64,000 bases of DNA from an uncultured Acidimicrobiales bacterium (GTDB lineage: Bacteria > Actinomycetota > Acidimicrobiia > Acidimicrobiales > CATQHL01), in assembly GCA_958295925.1 (NCBI GenBank), contig CATQHL010000001.1, forward strand, positions 2,487,632 through 2,551,631. Direction: 5' to 3'. Of the stretch, positions 17,096 through 25,863 are shown piece by piece (position 1 is the first letter of the stretch; each line of letters starts with the position of its first letter). The notes under the pieces were generated by a model. That model searched no databases and had not been told where the DNA came from. It saw only the letters and a list, made by a program, of their open reading frames with translations. Both the position numbers and the translations under genes were made by a program.

Positions 17096-18670
17096 ATGAG
17101 CAGCGAGAGACCCGAACGCGTCGCAGTCGCAAAAAGCCGCATTCTCTGGAAGAGCTTGACAGCAGCCGGGCTGGCGGTGGCATTGCTGGCGTCGGCCTGC
17201 GGAGGTAGCGACGACGGAACGTCCACGGCACCGCAGCCGGCTCCCACTGAGCCGCCCCCGCCCGCCACCGAGCCGCCCGCCGGGGCGTCCGAGACTCCGC
17301 AGCCCGCCCCGCCGACAGCCGAGCCGGCAGCCGAGCCGCCCCCGCCGCCCGAGCCGCCCACCCCTGCCGATCCTCAGCCGGCGCCGCCCCCGCCACCTGC
17401 GCCCACGTCCGACGACGCGGAGCCCGCCTCACCGCCTCCGCCCGCCACCGAAGAGCCGCCTCCGCCTCCGCCGCCCGAGCCGCCTCCCGCCCCGCCCGAG
17501 CCTCCGCCTCCGCCGCCCGAGCCAGAACCCACCATCGGCTTCGACGGCAGCACCCTCACCCTGGGCTACCTCACCGACCTCACCGGTTCCCTGGCGATTC
17601 TGGGCGCCCCTCTGCTGGCGGGAGCGCAGGCCTACTGGGGCTGGGTGAACTCCAGCGGCGGAATCGCCGGCAAGTACACGGTGGAACTGGAAGTGGGCGA
17701 CACCAAAGACGACATAGGCACGACGGTCACCGAGTACCAGCGCATCAAGAACGACGTTGTGATGTTCGCAGAGGTAATCTCCACGCCTCCTGTGCAGGCT
17801 CTCCTGGAGTTCCTTAACGAGGACGGCGTCGTGGCCGTCCCCGGCTCCCTCGCCGGGGCATGGGCGCGCGAGCCGCTGCTGCTGCCAACGGGCGCCGCCT
17901 ACGAGTACGAGGCAATAAACCTGGCCGACTGGTACGTGAACAACTCAGGCCTGGCCAGCCCGTCCGACGTCTACTGCGTGATCTACGTGAACGACAAGTA
18001 CGGCAAGGACTCCCTTGAGGGGCTGGAGTTCGCAATCGATCGCCTGGGCCTCACGCTGGCCGAGCGTCAGACCATCAACCGGGGAGACAGGGCGTTCACC
18101 GCACAGGTCACCGCCCTCTCCGACGCCGGATGCACCGTCGTGTTCGCCATCACGGTGCCGGTGGAGCAGAACGGCATCCTCTCAGAGGCGCAGGGACAGG
18201 GCCTCGACCCGGTGTGGCTGGGTCTGCTGCCCACGTACTTGAATCTGCTGGGGGCTGGTCGCCCCGACCTCTACACCAAGTTCTACGTGGCGGTGGATTC
18301 CCCCAACCTCAACGACACGTCCGTTCAGGGAATGGTCAACTTCCTGGAACGCTTCGAGCGGTTCGGCGCCGGCCCTGTGAATACATTCAACCTCTCCGGC
18401 TACGTGCAGAGCTTCGCTGTGCACGCCCTGCTGGAGTTGGCAGCCGCCAAGGGGGATTTCAGCAGGGAGGGAATGCGTGCGGCCATGGCCGAACTCGGGG
18501 AGGTGGACATTGAAGGCCTGACGGCTGAGAACTACGTCTACGGCCTGCCCGAGAATCGTCAACCCACCTCGGCAGTGAGGATCTTCCAGTTCGACCAGTC
18601 GGTGCCGCCCAACTTCCTGCGGGAGCTGACAATCTTTGACTCCCCGCTGACAGAGGCATTCGGCCTGTAG
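17096..18670 (+). CDS. livK: Substrate-binding lipoprotein of the liv-type transporter
   Basis: Predicted 524-residue extracellular binding protein for the LivFGHM importer. The signal peptide ends in the lipobox LASAC (about residues 33-37), so the protein should be lipid-anchored outside the membrane. About 105 residues of almost pure Pro/Glu/Ala/Thr follow (rich in EPPPP and PEPP), a long extended linker not usual for this family. The type 1 periplasmic-binding fold starts at about residue 145 with LTLGYLTDLTGSLAILG and continues to the C-terminus, as in LivK/amide-binding proteins (Peripla_BP_6). The ligand is unknown. The gene ends 4 bp from the stop of the convergent SDR gene. Confidence 0.9.
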   Translation: MSSERPERVAVAKSRILWKSLTAAGLAVALLASACGGSDDGTSTAPQPAPTEPPPPATEPPAGASETPQPAPPTAEPAAEPPPPPEPPTPADPQPAPPPPPAPTSDDAEPASPPPPATEEPPPPPPPEPPPAPPEPPPPPPEPEPTIGFDGSTLTLGYLTDLTGSLAILGAPLLAGAQAYWGWVNSSGGIAGKYTVELEVGDTKDDIGTTVTEYQRIKNDVVMFAEVISTPPVQALLEFLNEDGVVAVPGSLAGAWAREPLLLPTGAAYEYEAINLADWYVNNSGLASPSDVYCVIYVNDKYGKDSLEGLEFAIDRLGLTLAERQTINRGDRAFTAQVTALSDAGCTVVFAITVPVEQNGILSEAQGQGLDPVWLGLLPTYLNLLGAGRPDLYTKFYVAVDSPNLNDTSVQGMVNFLERFERFGAGPVNTFNLSGYVQSFAVHALLELAAAKGDFSREGMRAAMAELGEVDIEGLTAENYVYGLPENRQPTSAVRIFQFDQSVPPNFLRELTIFDSPLTEAFGL

Positions 18671-18674
18671 GCGC

Positions 18675-19490
18675 TCAGCCCTGGCCGTAGTTTGCCAGGA
18701 ACCTGGCAGCCCCCTCCTCCAGCTGGCGGCCTGAGGGCTGCCAGGCGGTCACTCCGCCGTCCACCATGAGCGTCGCCCCCGTGATGAACGAGGCCTCTTC
18801 GCTGGCCAGGAAAACAATGGCGCTGACAACCTCAGAAACCTCGGCGAGTCGGGCGAAGGCGGTGGCCGCCGCGTAGGGCGCAACGTTGCGGGGGTCGGTG
18901 CTGGCCATCATCGGCGTCCCGCTCATCCCTGTGGGGCAGACGGCGTTTGAGCGGATGCCCCAGTCCCGGCAGTCCAGGGCTATGCAGCGGGCCAGGCCGA
19001 TCGCGCCATGCTTGGAGGAGTTGTAGTCGGCCTGATGCTCGTTGGCAAGCACCCCCGACACCGAGGCCACGAACACGAGGTTGCCACCTCGTCCCTGCTC
19101 GCGCATCTGTCGTACGGCCGCCTGCGAGCAGAGGAAGGGCGCCTTCAGGTTCACCGCCATCGTTCGATCCCAGTCACGCTCTGCAATGTCCGCCACGTTC
19201 ACGCCGGCCCCGAAGACGGCGGCGTTGTTGACGAGGATGTCCAGCCCCCCGAATGCGTCACGGGCGGCGTCCACCATCGCCTTCGTCTCCGCTGCGCTCG
19301 TCACGTCCACCTCAAAGGCGACGGCCTCGCCGCCTTCCGCCCTGATCGCCGCCGCCACGTCCTCTGCGCCCACGCCGTTAAGGTCGGCCACCACGACCGA
19401 TGACCCCTCCGCCGCAAAGCGCCTGGCCGTCTCCGCCCCAAGGCCCTGCGCGGAGCCGGTGACTATCGCTGATTTGCCCTCGAGCCGCAT
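18675..19490 (-). CDS. Short-chain dehydrogenase/reductase
   Basis: Predicted 271-residue cytoplasmic NAD(P)-dependent oxidoreductase of the classical SDR family. The cofactor motif TGSAQGLG is near residue 11, followed by VVVADLN, whose Asp favours NAD. NNAA occurs near residue 88, and the catalytic Tyr and Lys are in YNSSK. It is the last gene of the minus-strand operon: sugar-binding lipoprotein, permease, ATPase, SDR. It starts 17 bp after the ATPase stop. The context suggests oxidation of an imported sugar or polyol, but the substrate is inference. Its stop faces the livK stop. Confidence 0.92.
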   Translation of the reverse strand: MRLEGKSAIVTGSAQGLGAETARRFAAEGSSVVVADLNGVGAEDVAAAIRAEGGEAVAFEVDVTSAAETKAMVDAARDAFGGLDILVNNAAVFGAGVNVADIAERDWDRTMAVNLKAPFLCSQAAVRQMREQGRGGNLVFVASVSGVLANEHQADYNSSKHGAIGLARCIALDCRDWGIRSNAVCPTGMSGTPMMASTDPRNVAPYAAATAFARLAEVSEVVSAIVFLASEEASFITGATLMVDGGVTAWQPSGRQLEEGAARFLANYGQG

Positions 19491-19507
19491 GCCTCTCCCA
19501 GCAGGGC

Positions 19508-20317
19508 TCAGCCGACGTGATCCTCGGTGCCCGAGGCCGCCACGGCGTCGCTGAGCTCGTCCACCGAGAGATCGCCCTTGTGCACCACCCGGCTAATGCT
19601 CCCCCTGTGCATAATCGCGATCCGGTCGGCGGCTGGCAGCACGTGATCCATGTTGTGGTCGATGTAGAGCACCCCTATGTTCTTCGCCTTCACCGCCTCG
19701 ATCGACTCGAGCACCCTGCGAGTCTCCCGCACCGAGAGGGCGGCGAGGGGCTCATCGAGCAGCAGCAACCTCGACTCGAAGTAGTTGGCGCGGCTGATGG
19801 CCAGCGACTGCCGCTCCCCGCCGGAGAGCGTCGCGGCGGTCTGCCGGGCCGAGCGAACAGAGGTGAGACCGACCTCGGCGAGGTGGGCATCGCATACTCG
19901 CACCATCTCGCTCACCCGCAGAAAAGGAATCCCCAGAACCCGGCGGAAGAGTTCCTGGCCAAGGAAGAAGTTGCGCCAGAGGCTCATCTCGCTGACGATG
20001 GCGAGGTCCTGGTAGACGGTCTCAATGCCGGCCTCACGGGCCTGGCGGGGTGAGCTGAAACTCACCGGGGCTCCCATTACCTCGATGGTGCCCGACGTGG
20101 GCGAGATGTAGCCGCTGATCATCTTTACGATGGTGGACTTGCCGGCGCCGTTGTCGCCCACCAGCCCGAGCACCTCGCCCGGGTAGATCGACAGGCTGGC
20201 GTGCTCGACGGCAAAGTTCTTACCGAAGCGGCAGGAGACGTCCTTGAGCTCCACCACCGGGGCGCCGGACTCGACGGCGGAGTCGCCCCGGGCGGCGGGC
20301 GGCGCCTCGACGCTCAT
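19508..20317 (-). CDS. Sugar-type ABC transporter ATPase
   Basis: Predicted 269-residue ATPase of a ribose/xylose/fructose-type (CUT2) importer with one nucleotide-binding domain, like FrcA, rather than the usual tandem pair of RbsA. Walker A is GDNGAGKST, the signature LSGGERQSL, Walker B LLLLDEPLAAL and the H-loop YIDHNMDH. The ATG at 20317 overlaps the permease stop by 4 bp. The open frame continues upstream, but that part is a shadow of the permease gene. It acts with the permease (20314-21384) and binding protein (21473-22657). Confidence 0.92.
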   Translation of the reverse strand: MSVEAPPAARGDSAVESGAPVVELKDVSCRFGKNFAVEHASLSIYPGEVLGLVGDNGAGKSTIVKMISGYISPTSGTIEVMGAPVSFSSPRQAREAGIETVYQDLAIVSEMSLWRNFFLGQELFRRVLGIPFLRVSEMVRVCDAHLAEVGLTSVRSARQTAATLSGGERQSLAISRANYFESRLLLLDEPLAALSVRETRRVLESIEAVKAKNIGVLYIDHNMDHVLPAADRIAIMHRGSISRVVHKGDLSVDELSDAVAASGTEDHVG

Positions 20318-21384
20318 CCGAAGAGGGTGCTCTTCAGGCCGCCGCGGCGCAGGACTTCCATGCGGGCGTTCAATCCGGCGAAGACGATCAGCAGCACGCC
20401 GACGAGCCCCAGGTAGTACTCGGCAGGCACCTTGATCACAACCAGGCCGATCTTCAGCGAGCCCAGGATGATCGCCCCCAGCACCGAGCCGATCACCGTC
20501 CCCTTGGCGCCGAACAGCGACGTCCCGCCCACCACCACAGCGACGATGGCGAGCAGGTTCAGGTCGATCCCGGAGGCAACGCTGGATGAGCCGAAGTCGG
20601 AGAACTGCAGAATCCCGGCCAGCCCCGCCAGCATGCCGGCTATAACAAAGTTTGAGAGCTTCACCCGCCGCACCGGGACCCCCATCGCCCGAGCTACGCC
20701 ACCGCCAAGGCTGCCTGCGGCGTAGCTCCAGTTGCCGAACCGGGTCCGGCGCATCATCACGGCGAGGAGGACGCCGAAGCCCACCATCCACACGAACGGC
20801 GCAGCGAACGGCATGTGGGGGATGTCGCCCCCCAGAACCTTCACGAAGGTGCCCGCCTTCTGCTCCTTGCTGAGCGTTACAGGGAAACCGCCCAGGATGA
20901 GCCGGTTCCAGCTGGTCACCGCAAACAGGGTGCCGAGGGTGACGATGAAGGACGGGACGCCGATGTAGGTGGTGATGAGGCCGTTGACCAGGCCCACGAG
21001 CGACACGATGAGCAGGGCAGCGAAGAAGCACAGCACGATGTTCCACTCCCACTCCCGGAGGAGCCAGCCCATCACCGCAGGCCCCAGGGCAAACGTGCCC
21101 GAAACCGAGAGGTCGAATTCGCCGGAGATCATCAGGGCTGTTATAGCCACGGCTACAAGCCCCACCGAGGATGTGACGAACGCCACCGACTCCATCAGCC
21201 CGACGTTGGTGAAGAAGCCGATGTTGTTGGCGGAGAAGAATTCAAAGAGCAGGAAGAGGATCACGATGGCGAGCAGCACGCTGATCTCCTTATTGGCAAG
21301 AAGCCGCCTGCCCAGGCGCCCGAGGGCGTGGAGCGACTGGCGTGGCGGTGAGATTTCCGCTCCTGCGGCGGGTGCGGGGGGCAT
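20314..21384 (-). CDS. Sugar-type ABC transporter permease
   Basis: Predicted 356-residue inner-membrane permease of the RbsC/XylH type (BPD_transp_2), with many hydrophobic segments beginning about residue 35 (SVLLAIVILFLLFEFF). The family motif region GAKGTVIGSVLGAIILGSL is near the C-terminus. I chose the ATG at 21384. An upstream ATG at 21516 would overlap the binding-protein gene and cross the strong hairpin at 21411-21450. The stop overlaps the ATPase start. The substrate is probably a monosaccharide or related compound, by family. Confidence 0.9.
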   Translation of the reverse strand: MPPAPAAGAEISPPRQSLHALGRLGRRLLANKEISVLLAIVILFLLFEFFSANNIGFFTNVGLMESVAFVTSSVGLVAVAITALMISGEFDLSVSGTFALGPAVMGWLLREWEWNIVLCFFAALLIVSLVGLVNGLITTYIGVPSFIVTLGTLFAVTSWNRLILGGFPVTLSKEQKAGTFVKVLGGDIPHMPFAAPFVWMVGFGVLLAVMMRRTRFGNWSYAAGSLGGGVARAMGVPVRRVKLSNFVIAGMLAGLAGILQFSDFGSSSVASGIDLNLLAIVAVVVGGTSLFGAKGTVIGSVLGAIILGSLKIGLVVIKVPAEYYLGLVGVLLIVFAGLNARMEVLRRGGLKSTLFG

Positions 21385-21410
21385 TGGCTGGTTCAGGTCA
21401 GTAGTTGCCA

Positions 21411-21450
21411 GACGGGGGGTGCGCCTTTGAACACTGGCGCACCCCCCGTC
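21411..21450 (-). terminator. 15-bp perfect stem-loop between binding-protein and permease genes
   Basis: Bases 21411-21425 and 21436-21450 are perfect reverse complements (GACGGGGGGTGCGCC) around a 10-base loop. It lies 22 bases past the binding-protein stop. No T-run follows on the minus strand, so it may be a partial terminator or an mRNA-stabilising hairpin that keeps binding-protein transcript above that of the membrane subunits, a common arrangement in ABC importer operons. Confidence 0.7.
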
Positions 21451-21472
21451 AGGAAATGATGGAAGAGCCGGG

Positions 21473-22657
21473 TTAGCCGGCGAATCCCGCCTCGAAGAGC
21501 GCCTCAACCTCGTCAACGTTCTCGGAGGTGATGATCAGCGTGCCCGGGTCTATGACCGGCGGGTCGATGAAGCCGAACTTCACCTTTATATATGCGCTGA
21601 TCACGCCGTAGTAGGTCTGAAGGAAGGGCTGCTGCGTGAGGCTGAGCTGGACGTTGCCGTCCTTGACGCCCTCGATAACTGTGGAGTCGAGGTTCCACAT
21701 CACGAGCGGGATGTCCAGCCCCAGGTCGGCCTTTGCCAGTGCGGCCGGCGTTCCCGAAGTGGTGTCCCAGGTGACGATTCCCTGCGTGTCCGGGTTGACG
21801 GACAGGTAGGTGCGGATGACTTCCTGGTTGGGTGCCGGGTCGAGGCCGGGCAGCGGCTCCACGTCGAGTTCGCCCATGCTCCAGCCGGCGTCGATGAAGA
21901 CCTTCACGTAAGCCTCCTGAATCTCCAGGTGCTCCGGCGAGTCTGGCAGCGAGTTGAAGAGCACGAGCTTGTCGCCTGGGCTTACGTAGTCGAGGTAGAG
22001 GTTGGCGCTGCGCTGCGCCGCCGCGGCCTTGTCGAGGCCCACCGCCGTGGTTGAGAGCCTGCGGACCCGCGCGTCGCTGGAGTCGCCGCCTACGTAGTTG
22101 TTGTAGAACTGCACCTCTATGCCATTGTCGAGGGCCTCGATAACGGCCTCCTCGTACTCGGCTGTCCGGTAGTCAACCAGGATGGCGTCGGGATTGGCCG
22201 CAACCGCAGTCTCGATGAAACTGTTCACGTTCGCGAGGCTGAACTCCTCCGGTGCGATGTAGTTCACCGTAGCGTCGGCCAGCGAGTCGCCTGCCGCATT
22301 CGAGCCGTTCTGAATGAGGTCCCAGAACGGGTTGTTGAGCACTGAGCCGACCACCCAGATGTCGATCATCCCATCCTCCGTCTGGGTGACCTGAACCTCG
22401 TCCTCATCGGGCGTGGCGGGCTGTGGATCGGTTGAGGGTTGCGCGTCCGTGGTCGGCTCGTCCTCATCGGGCGTGGCTGGCGGCGCATCAGGTGAGGGTT
22501 GCGCGTCCGTGGTCGGAGCGGCTGGCGGCGCATCAGGCGTCTGGGTGGTGTCGTCCCCGTCGCCCCCGCACGAAGCCGCCATGAGCGACAGGGTGCAGAT
22601 GGCCGCCAATATCAGCAGCCTCTTGCGCGTCGAAATCTTCTTGGTTTTTAGCTGCAT
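21473..22657 (-). CDS. Sugar-binding lipoprotein of ABC transporter
   Basis: Predicted 394-residue extracellular binding protein of the RbsB-like type 1 periplasmic-binding fold. The lipobox LMAASC follows a short signal peptide, indicating lipid anchoring. About 60 residues of Pro/Thr/Asp/Ala-rich linker follow, containing a 20-residue duplication. The domain begins at IDIWVVGSVLNNPFWDL. I chose the ATG at 22657 because the ribosome site AAAGGGGA on the minus strand is then well spaced; 22660 is the alternative. It is the first gene of the operon, divergent from the P450 gene. Confidence 0.9.
   Translation of the reverse strand: MQLKTKKISTRKRLLILAAICTLSLMAASCGGDGDDTTQTPDAPPAAPTTDAQPSPDAPPATPDEDEPTTDAQPSTDPQPATPDEDEVQVTQTEDGMIDIWVVGSVLNNPFWDLIQNGSNAAGDSLADATVNYIAPEEFSLANVNSFIETAVAANPDAILVDYRTAEYEEAVIEALDNGIEVQFYNNYVGGDSSDARVRRLSTTAVGLDKAAAAQRSANLYLDYVSPGDKLVLFNSLPDSPEHLEIQEAYVKVFIDAGWSMGELDVEPLPGLDPAPNQEVIRTYLSVNPDTQGIVTWDTTSGTPAALAKADLGLDIPLVMWNLDSTVIEGVKDGNVQLSLTQQPFLQTYYGVISAYIKVKFGFIDPPVIDPGTLIITSENVDEVEALFEAGFAG
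22399..22516. repeat. 60-bp in-frame duplication in the binding-protein linker
   Basis: The stretch 22399-22456 reappears 60 bases on with scattered differences. It encodes two versions of a 20-residue block containing TTDAQPS and PATPDEDE, and a third partial copy follows. The period keeps the frame, so linker length can change without breaking the protein. Confidence 0.8.
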
Positions 22658-22780
22658 CATTTCCCCTTTAAGTTGATGTGCGACAGCCGCTGCCTCGGTC
22701 TTGCGGGCCGGAAGAAGCGACTTTACGAGCTCCACAATCGGAGCCCAGGCGAATCTTAAGACGGAAGCCGATGGCTGTCA

Positions 22781-22810
22781 AATGCGTTTGATTCGCCCGC
22801 CAAACGTATT
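22781..22810. promoter_or_regulatory. Imperfect inverted repeat, candidate operator upstream of P450
   Basis: AATGCGTTTG at 22781-22790 and CAAACGTATT at 22801-22810 are reverse complements except for one base pair, with a 10-base spacer, so arm centres are two helical turns apart. It ends 8 bases before the P450 ATG and lies in the 161-bp gap between the divergent sugar-transporter operon and the catabolic cluster. The geometry fits a dimeric repressor site; the regulator is unknown. Confidence 0.4.
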
Positions 22811-22818
22811 GCCCGCCA

Positions 22819-24063
22819 ATGGGCTACTTTGTTGGCGTGCTCGGCCACGCAGCAGCTTCACCAGGGCTCGACCGAGCCTCCCCGGGGCGTATCGAGTCCG
22901 CCCCCTTCGACTACAACCCGCTTTCGAAGCAGGTTCAGGACGATCCGTATCCCTTCTACAGGAGGCTGACGGCCGATTATCCGCTCTATCACAACCCCGG
23001 GATGGGCTTCTGGGCGCTGTCCCGCTACGACGACGTGAGGGCCGCCTTCAGGGACTGGCGCACATACTCAAGCGCCGAGGGAGTGAACCTCGAACCTGGT
23101 TTCACCGAGATGATCGGCCCTGAGATCCTCAACATGGACCCGCCCCGGCATGATCAGCTTCGCAGGCTCATCGGCCACCACTTCACCCTCTCACGGGTTC
23201 GCTCATACGAGCCGATGGTGCGGGAATTTGCGGTGAGGCTGCTGACCGCTCTGATTGCCGAGGGGGGAGGCGACTTTGCCGCCGACTTCGCCGGGCGCCT
23301 GCCGGTGCTCACCATCTGCCGGCTGATGGGCATTCCGCTGGAGGACGAGGCCACGGTGCGGTCGCTTGCCCACGACATGCTGCTGGCGCTCTCGGGCAGC
23401 GACGAGCATCAGGCAACCTCAGCGGCTGCAGGGAAGGAGTTGAGCGGGTATTTCGCCTCCCAGGTGTCCCGAAGGCGCGACTCGCCCGGCGACGACTTGA
23501 TCTCCAGCCTGGCCAACGGACGCATCGAAGGTGAGCCGCTGCCCGCCGAGGAGATCTTCGGGATGTGCCTCATCGTCTACCTGGCAGGCAACACCACCAC
23601 CAGCGCCTTGATCTCCAACGGCCTGCTTTGCCTCGCGAGGCACCCCGAGCAGAGGGCCGCCCTGTCCGGCGACCCCGGCTTGATTGAGAACGCCGTGGAG
23701 GAACTGCTTCGATACGAGTCCCCGGTGCAGTGGTCTTCGCGTGTGACCACCCGAATGGTGGCGATGCACGGGCTGGAGGTGCCGGCCGGTGAACGGGTGA
23801 TGCTGCTCATTGGTGCGGCCCAGCGCGACCCCCGCGAGTGGGAAGACCCGGACTCGCTCGATGTGAGACGCCCCCCCCAGCGGCTTCTGGCCTTTGGCGA
23901 CGGGGTGCATCGATGCGTGGGTGCGCCGTTGGCGCGCCTGGAGGGGCGAGTCGCGTTCGAGGAGGTGTTCCGGCGCATGCCCAGCTACTCCCTGGCGGGC
24001 GAGCCGCAGCGTGTCTACATCTCCACTGAGCGGGGGCTGGCCGGCCTGCCGCTGGCCGTCTGA
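22819..24063 (+). CDS. Cytochrome P450
   Basis: Predicted 414-residue soluble bacterial P450 monooxygenase. The I-helix oxygen-binding segment is LAGNTTTSALI (about 254-264), the ExxR motif is ELLRYESPV, and the heme-binding loop is FGDGVHRCVGAPLARLEGR, with the Cys thiolate ligand near residue 362. The length is normal and there is no signal or membrane anchor. It needs ferredoxin and a reductase, which are not in the window. It is the first gene of the plus-strand catabolic cluster, 45 bp ahead of the E2-like gene. The substrate is unknown; the cluster context suggests hydroxylation of a terpenoid, aromatic or similar carbon source. Confidence 0.95.
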   Translation: MGYFVGVLGHAAASPGLDRASPGRIESAPFDYNPLSKQVQDDPYPFYRRLTADYPLYHNPGMGFWALSRYDDVRAAFRDWRTYSSAEGVNLEPGFTEMIGPEILNMDPPRHDQLRRLIGHHFTLSRVRSYEPMVREFAVRLLTALIAEGGGDFAADFAGRLPVLTICRLMGIPLEDEATVRSLAHDMLLALSGSDEHQATSAAAGKELSGYFASQVSRRRDSPGDDLISSLANGRIEGEPLPAEEIFGMCLIVYLAGNTTTSALISNGLLCLARHPEQRAALSGDPGLIENAVEELLRYESPVQWSSRVTTRMVAMHGLEVPAGERVMLLIGAAQRDPREWEDPDSLDVRRPPQRLLAFGDGVHRCVGAPLARLEGRVAFEEVFRRMPSYSLAGEPQRVYISTERGLAGLPLAV

Positions 24064-24108
24064 GGTGGGCGAGGCGCGCTCAGGCGAACGGGGTTTGGCG
24101 AGGTTGCG

Positions 24109-24927
24109 ATGAACGCCCGATCCGACGAGGTGGTGCGCCTCTCACGCCTGCGAAGGCGCATTGCCGAGCGGCTTGTCAGGGCCAGGCGGACAGCCCCGCA
24201 CGTCTGGGGGGCCGTTGAAGCCGACTACGAGGCCGTCGACGCCGTGCGCCGTGCTCACCGGGCGGCCTTCGCTGAGCGGACCGGCGAGAGTCTCACCTAC
24301 CTGCCGTTCGTGGCCGCCGCCGTGGCCGGGGCGCTGGCGGATCACCCGACGGTGAACAGTTCGCTGAGCGCCGACGGCACAACGATGACGCTGCACGGGG
24401 AGATCAACCTGGGTATAGCGGTGGACCTTTCAGGCGAGGGCCTGCTGGTGGTGACCGTGCGCGGCGCCGATGCCCTGCGGGTGCCGCAGTTGGCGGAGCA
24501 GATAGGCGACCTCGCCCGCCGCGCCCGTGACAACCGCCTGGGGCGAGACGACGTGGTCGGCTCCACCTTCACGATCACCAACCCAGGGGCTTTCGGCTCG
24601 CTGCTCTCGGCGCCGATTATCAACCTGCCCAACGTGGCCATCCTCTCCAGCGACGCCGTGACGAAGCGCTGCGTGGTAGTCACTGGCGCCGACGGTGGCA
24701 GAGGTGATGGCGGGGTCTGCGACGATGGCGCGGACATGGCGGAGGTCGGGGGCGGGGCAGGCGAGAGCGTCACTGGCGGCGGCGGCGACGTCGTGGGGAT
24801 ACGTCGGGTGGGCGCCCTCGGCCTTTCCTGGGATCACCGGGCGTTCGACGGGTCGACGGCGATGGCGTTCCTCGCCACAGTGCGGCAAGGCATCGAGCAG
24901 AGGGACTGGGGGCGGGAGTTCTCGTGA
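24109..24927 (+). CDS. 2-oxoacid dehydrogenase E2 acyltransferase, catalytic domain only
   Basis: Predicted 272-residue acyltransferase core of a 2-oxoacid or acetoin dehydrogenase complex, transferring an acyl group from lipoyl-lysine to CoA. The start resembles normal E2 catalytic domains (LSRLRRRIAERLV), and the active-site motif DHRAFDG is near residue 245. It has no lipoyl or E1/E3-binding domain, so it is much shorter than a usual E2. A lipoyl domain is encoded separately at 31486-31725 and E1 subunits at 29459-31445. A Gly/Asp-rich insertion of about 35 residues (GADGGRGDGG onward) interrupts the region before the active site. Its stop overlaps the GTG of the amidohydrolase. Confidence 0.88.
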   Translation: MNARSDEVVRLSRLRRRIAERLVRARRTAPHVWGAVEADYEAVDAVRRAHRAAFAERTGESLTYLPFVAAAVAGALADHPTVNSSLSADGTTMTLHGEINLGIAVDLSGEGLLVVTVRGADALRVPQLAEQIGDLARRARDNRLGRDDVVGSTFTITNPGAFGSLLSAPIINLPNVAILSSDAVTKRCVVVTGADGGRGDGGVCDDGADMAEVGGGAGESVTGGGGDVVGIRRVGALGLSWDHRAFDGSTAMAFLATVRQGIEQRDWGREFS

Positions 24928-25847
24928 ACGATGACCCCTGGGCAGAGGGCAGCCAAGCCGTGGTGGACTGCCACCTCCACCTCTGGGACATCGACAATCA
25001 CCGCTACGACTGGTTGCAGTGCGACCCAATTCTGAACACCTTTCTGGGCGACTACACCCCGCTGCGCCGCAACTACCTGTTAGGTGACTACCTGGCCGAT
25101 GCGTTGCGCGAGGGTGTTGGAAAGTCCGTCCACGTCCAGTGCGAGTTCGACCCCACCAACCCCCCAGGCGAGACGGAGTGGCTGCAGGGCCTGGCCGACG
25201 AGCACGGCTTCCCGCACGGCATCGTCGGCTTTGCAGACCTTTCCTCCCCAAACGCCCAGGAGGTGCTCGAGGCTCACTCACGCTTCGCCAACTTTCGGGG
25301 AATCCGTCAGAACTTGAACTTCGAGGCCGGGCGCCCCGACCGTTCGTTCGCCGAGCGCGGCGACCTGATTTCCGATGCGGCCTGGCGGCGCGGTTTCGCC
25401 GTGCTCGCAGCGATGGGGATCTCCTTCGACTTGCAGCTGCTGCCCCATCAACTGCTGGACGGCGCGGCGCTGGCCTCCGATTTCCCGGAGACCGCCATCG
25501 CCCTCAACCACGTCGGCCTTCCGCTCGACCGCGACGCCGAGGCATGGGCCATCTGGCGGGAGGGGATGAGTCGTCTGGCGTCCTGTGAGAACGTGTCCGT
25601 GAAGCTTTCGGGCTTCGGGATGCTGCCAGGCGGCTGCTCGGTCGACGCCATCCGCCCGTTGGTGCTCGAGACGATTGAGATGTTCGGGTCAGGGCGCTGC
25701 ATGTTCGCCAGCAACTTCCCCGTGGACGGCCTCAACGGCAGCTATTCGGATTTTTTTGCCGCCTTCCGCCTTGTCACCTCAGATTTCAGCGAGTCCGAGC
25801 GGGCGTCCCTCTTCGGCGGCACGGCGGCGGGCTTTTACAGGATTTGA
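24924..25847 (+). CDS. Amidohydrolase-2 family metal hydrolase (COG3618-like)
   Basis: Predicted 307-residue TIM-barrel hydrolase, related to 2-pyrone-4,6-dicarboxylate lactonase and L-fuconolactonase-type enzymes. The metal-binding HxH is in VVDCHLHLWD at the N-terminus, a further His is in LNHVGLPLD, and the C-terminal CMFASNFPVDGL segment is typical of the group. It starts with GTG in a 4-bp overlap with the E2-like gene. A lactone or amide-opening step is likely; the substrate is not readable from sequence. Confidence 0.88.
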   Translation: MNDDPWAEGSQAVVDCHLHLWDIDNHRYDWLQCDPILNTFLGDYTPLRRNYLLGDYLADALREGVGKSVHVQCEFDPTNPPGETEWLQGLADEHGFPHGIVGFADLSSPNAQEVLEAHSRFANFRGIRQNLNFEAGRPDRSFAERGDLISDAAWRRGFAVLAAMGISFDLQLLPHQLLDGAALASDFPETAIALNHVGLPLDRDAEAWAIWREGMSRLASCENVSVKLSGFGMLPGGCSVDAIRPLVLETIEMFGSGRCMFASNFPVDGLNGSYSDFFAAFRLVTSDFSESERASLFGGTAAGFYRI

Positions 25848-25863
25848 GAGGCGGGCTAAGGCG

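Noticed and set aside
20318..21052. Open minus-strand frame extending the sugar ABC ATPase gene upstream.
   Set aside because: It is a shadow frame of the permease gene, and the ATPase domain begins just after the ATG at 20317.
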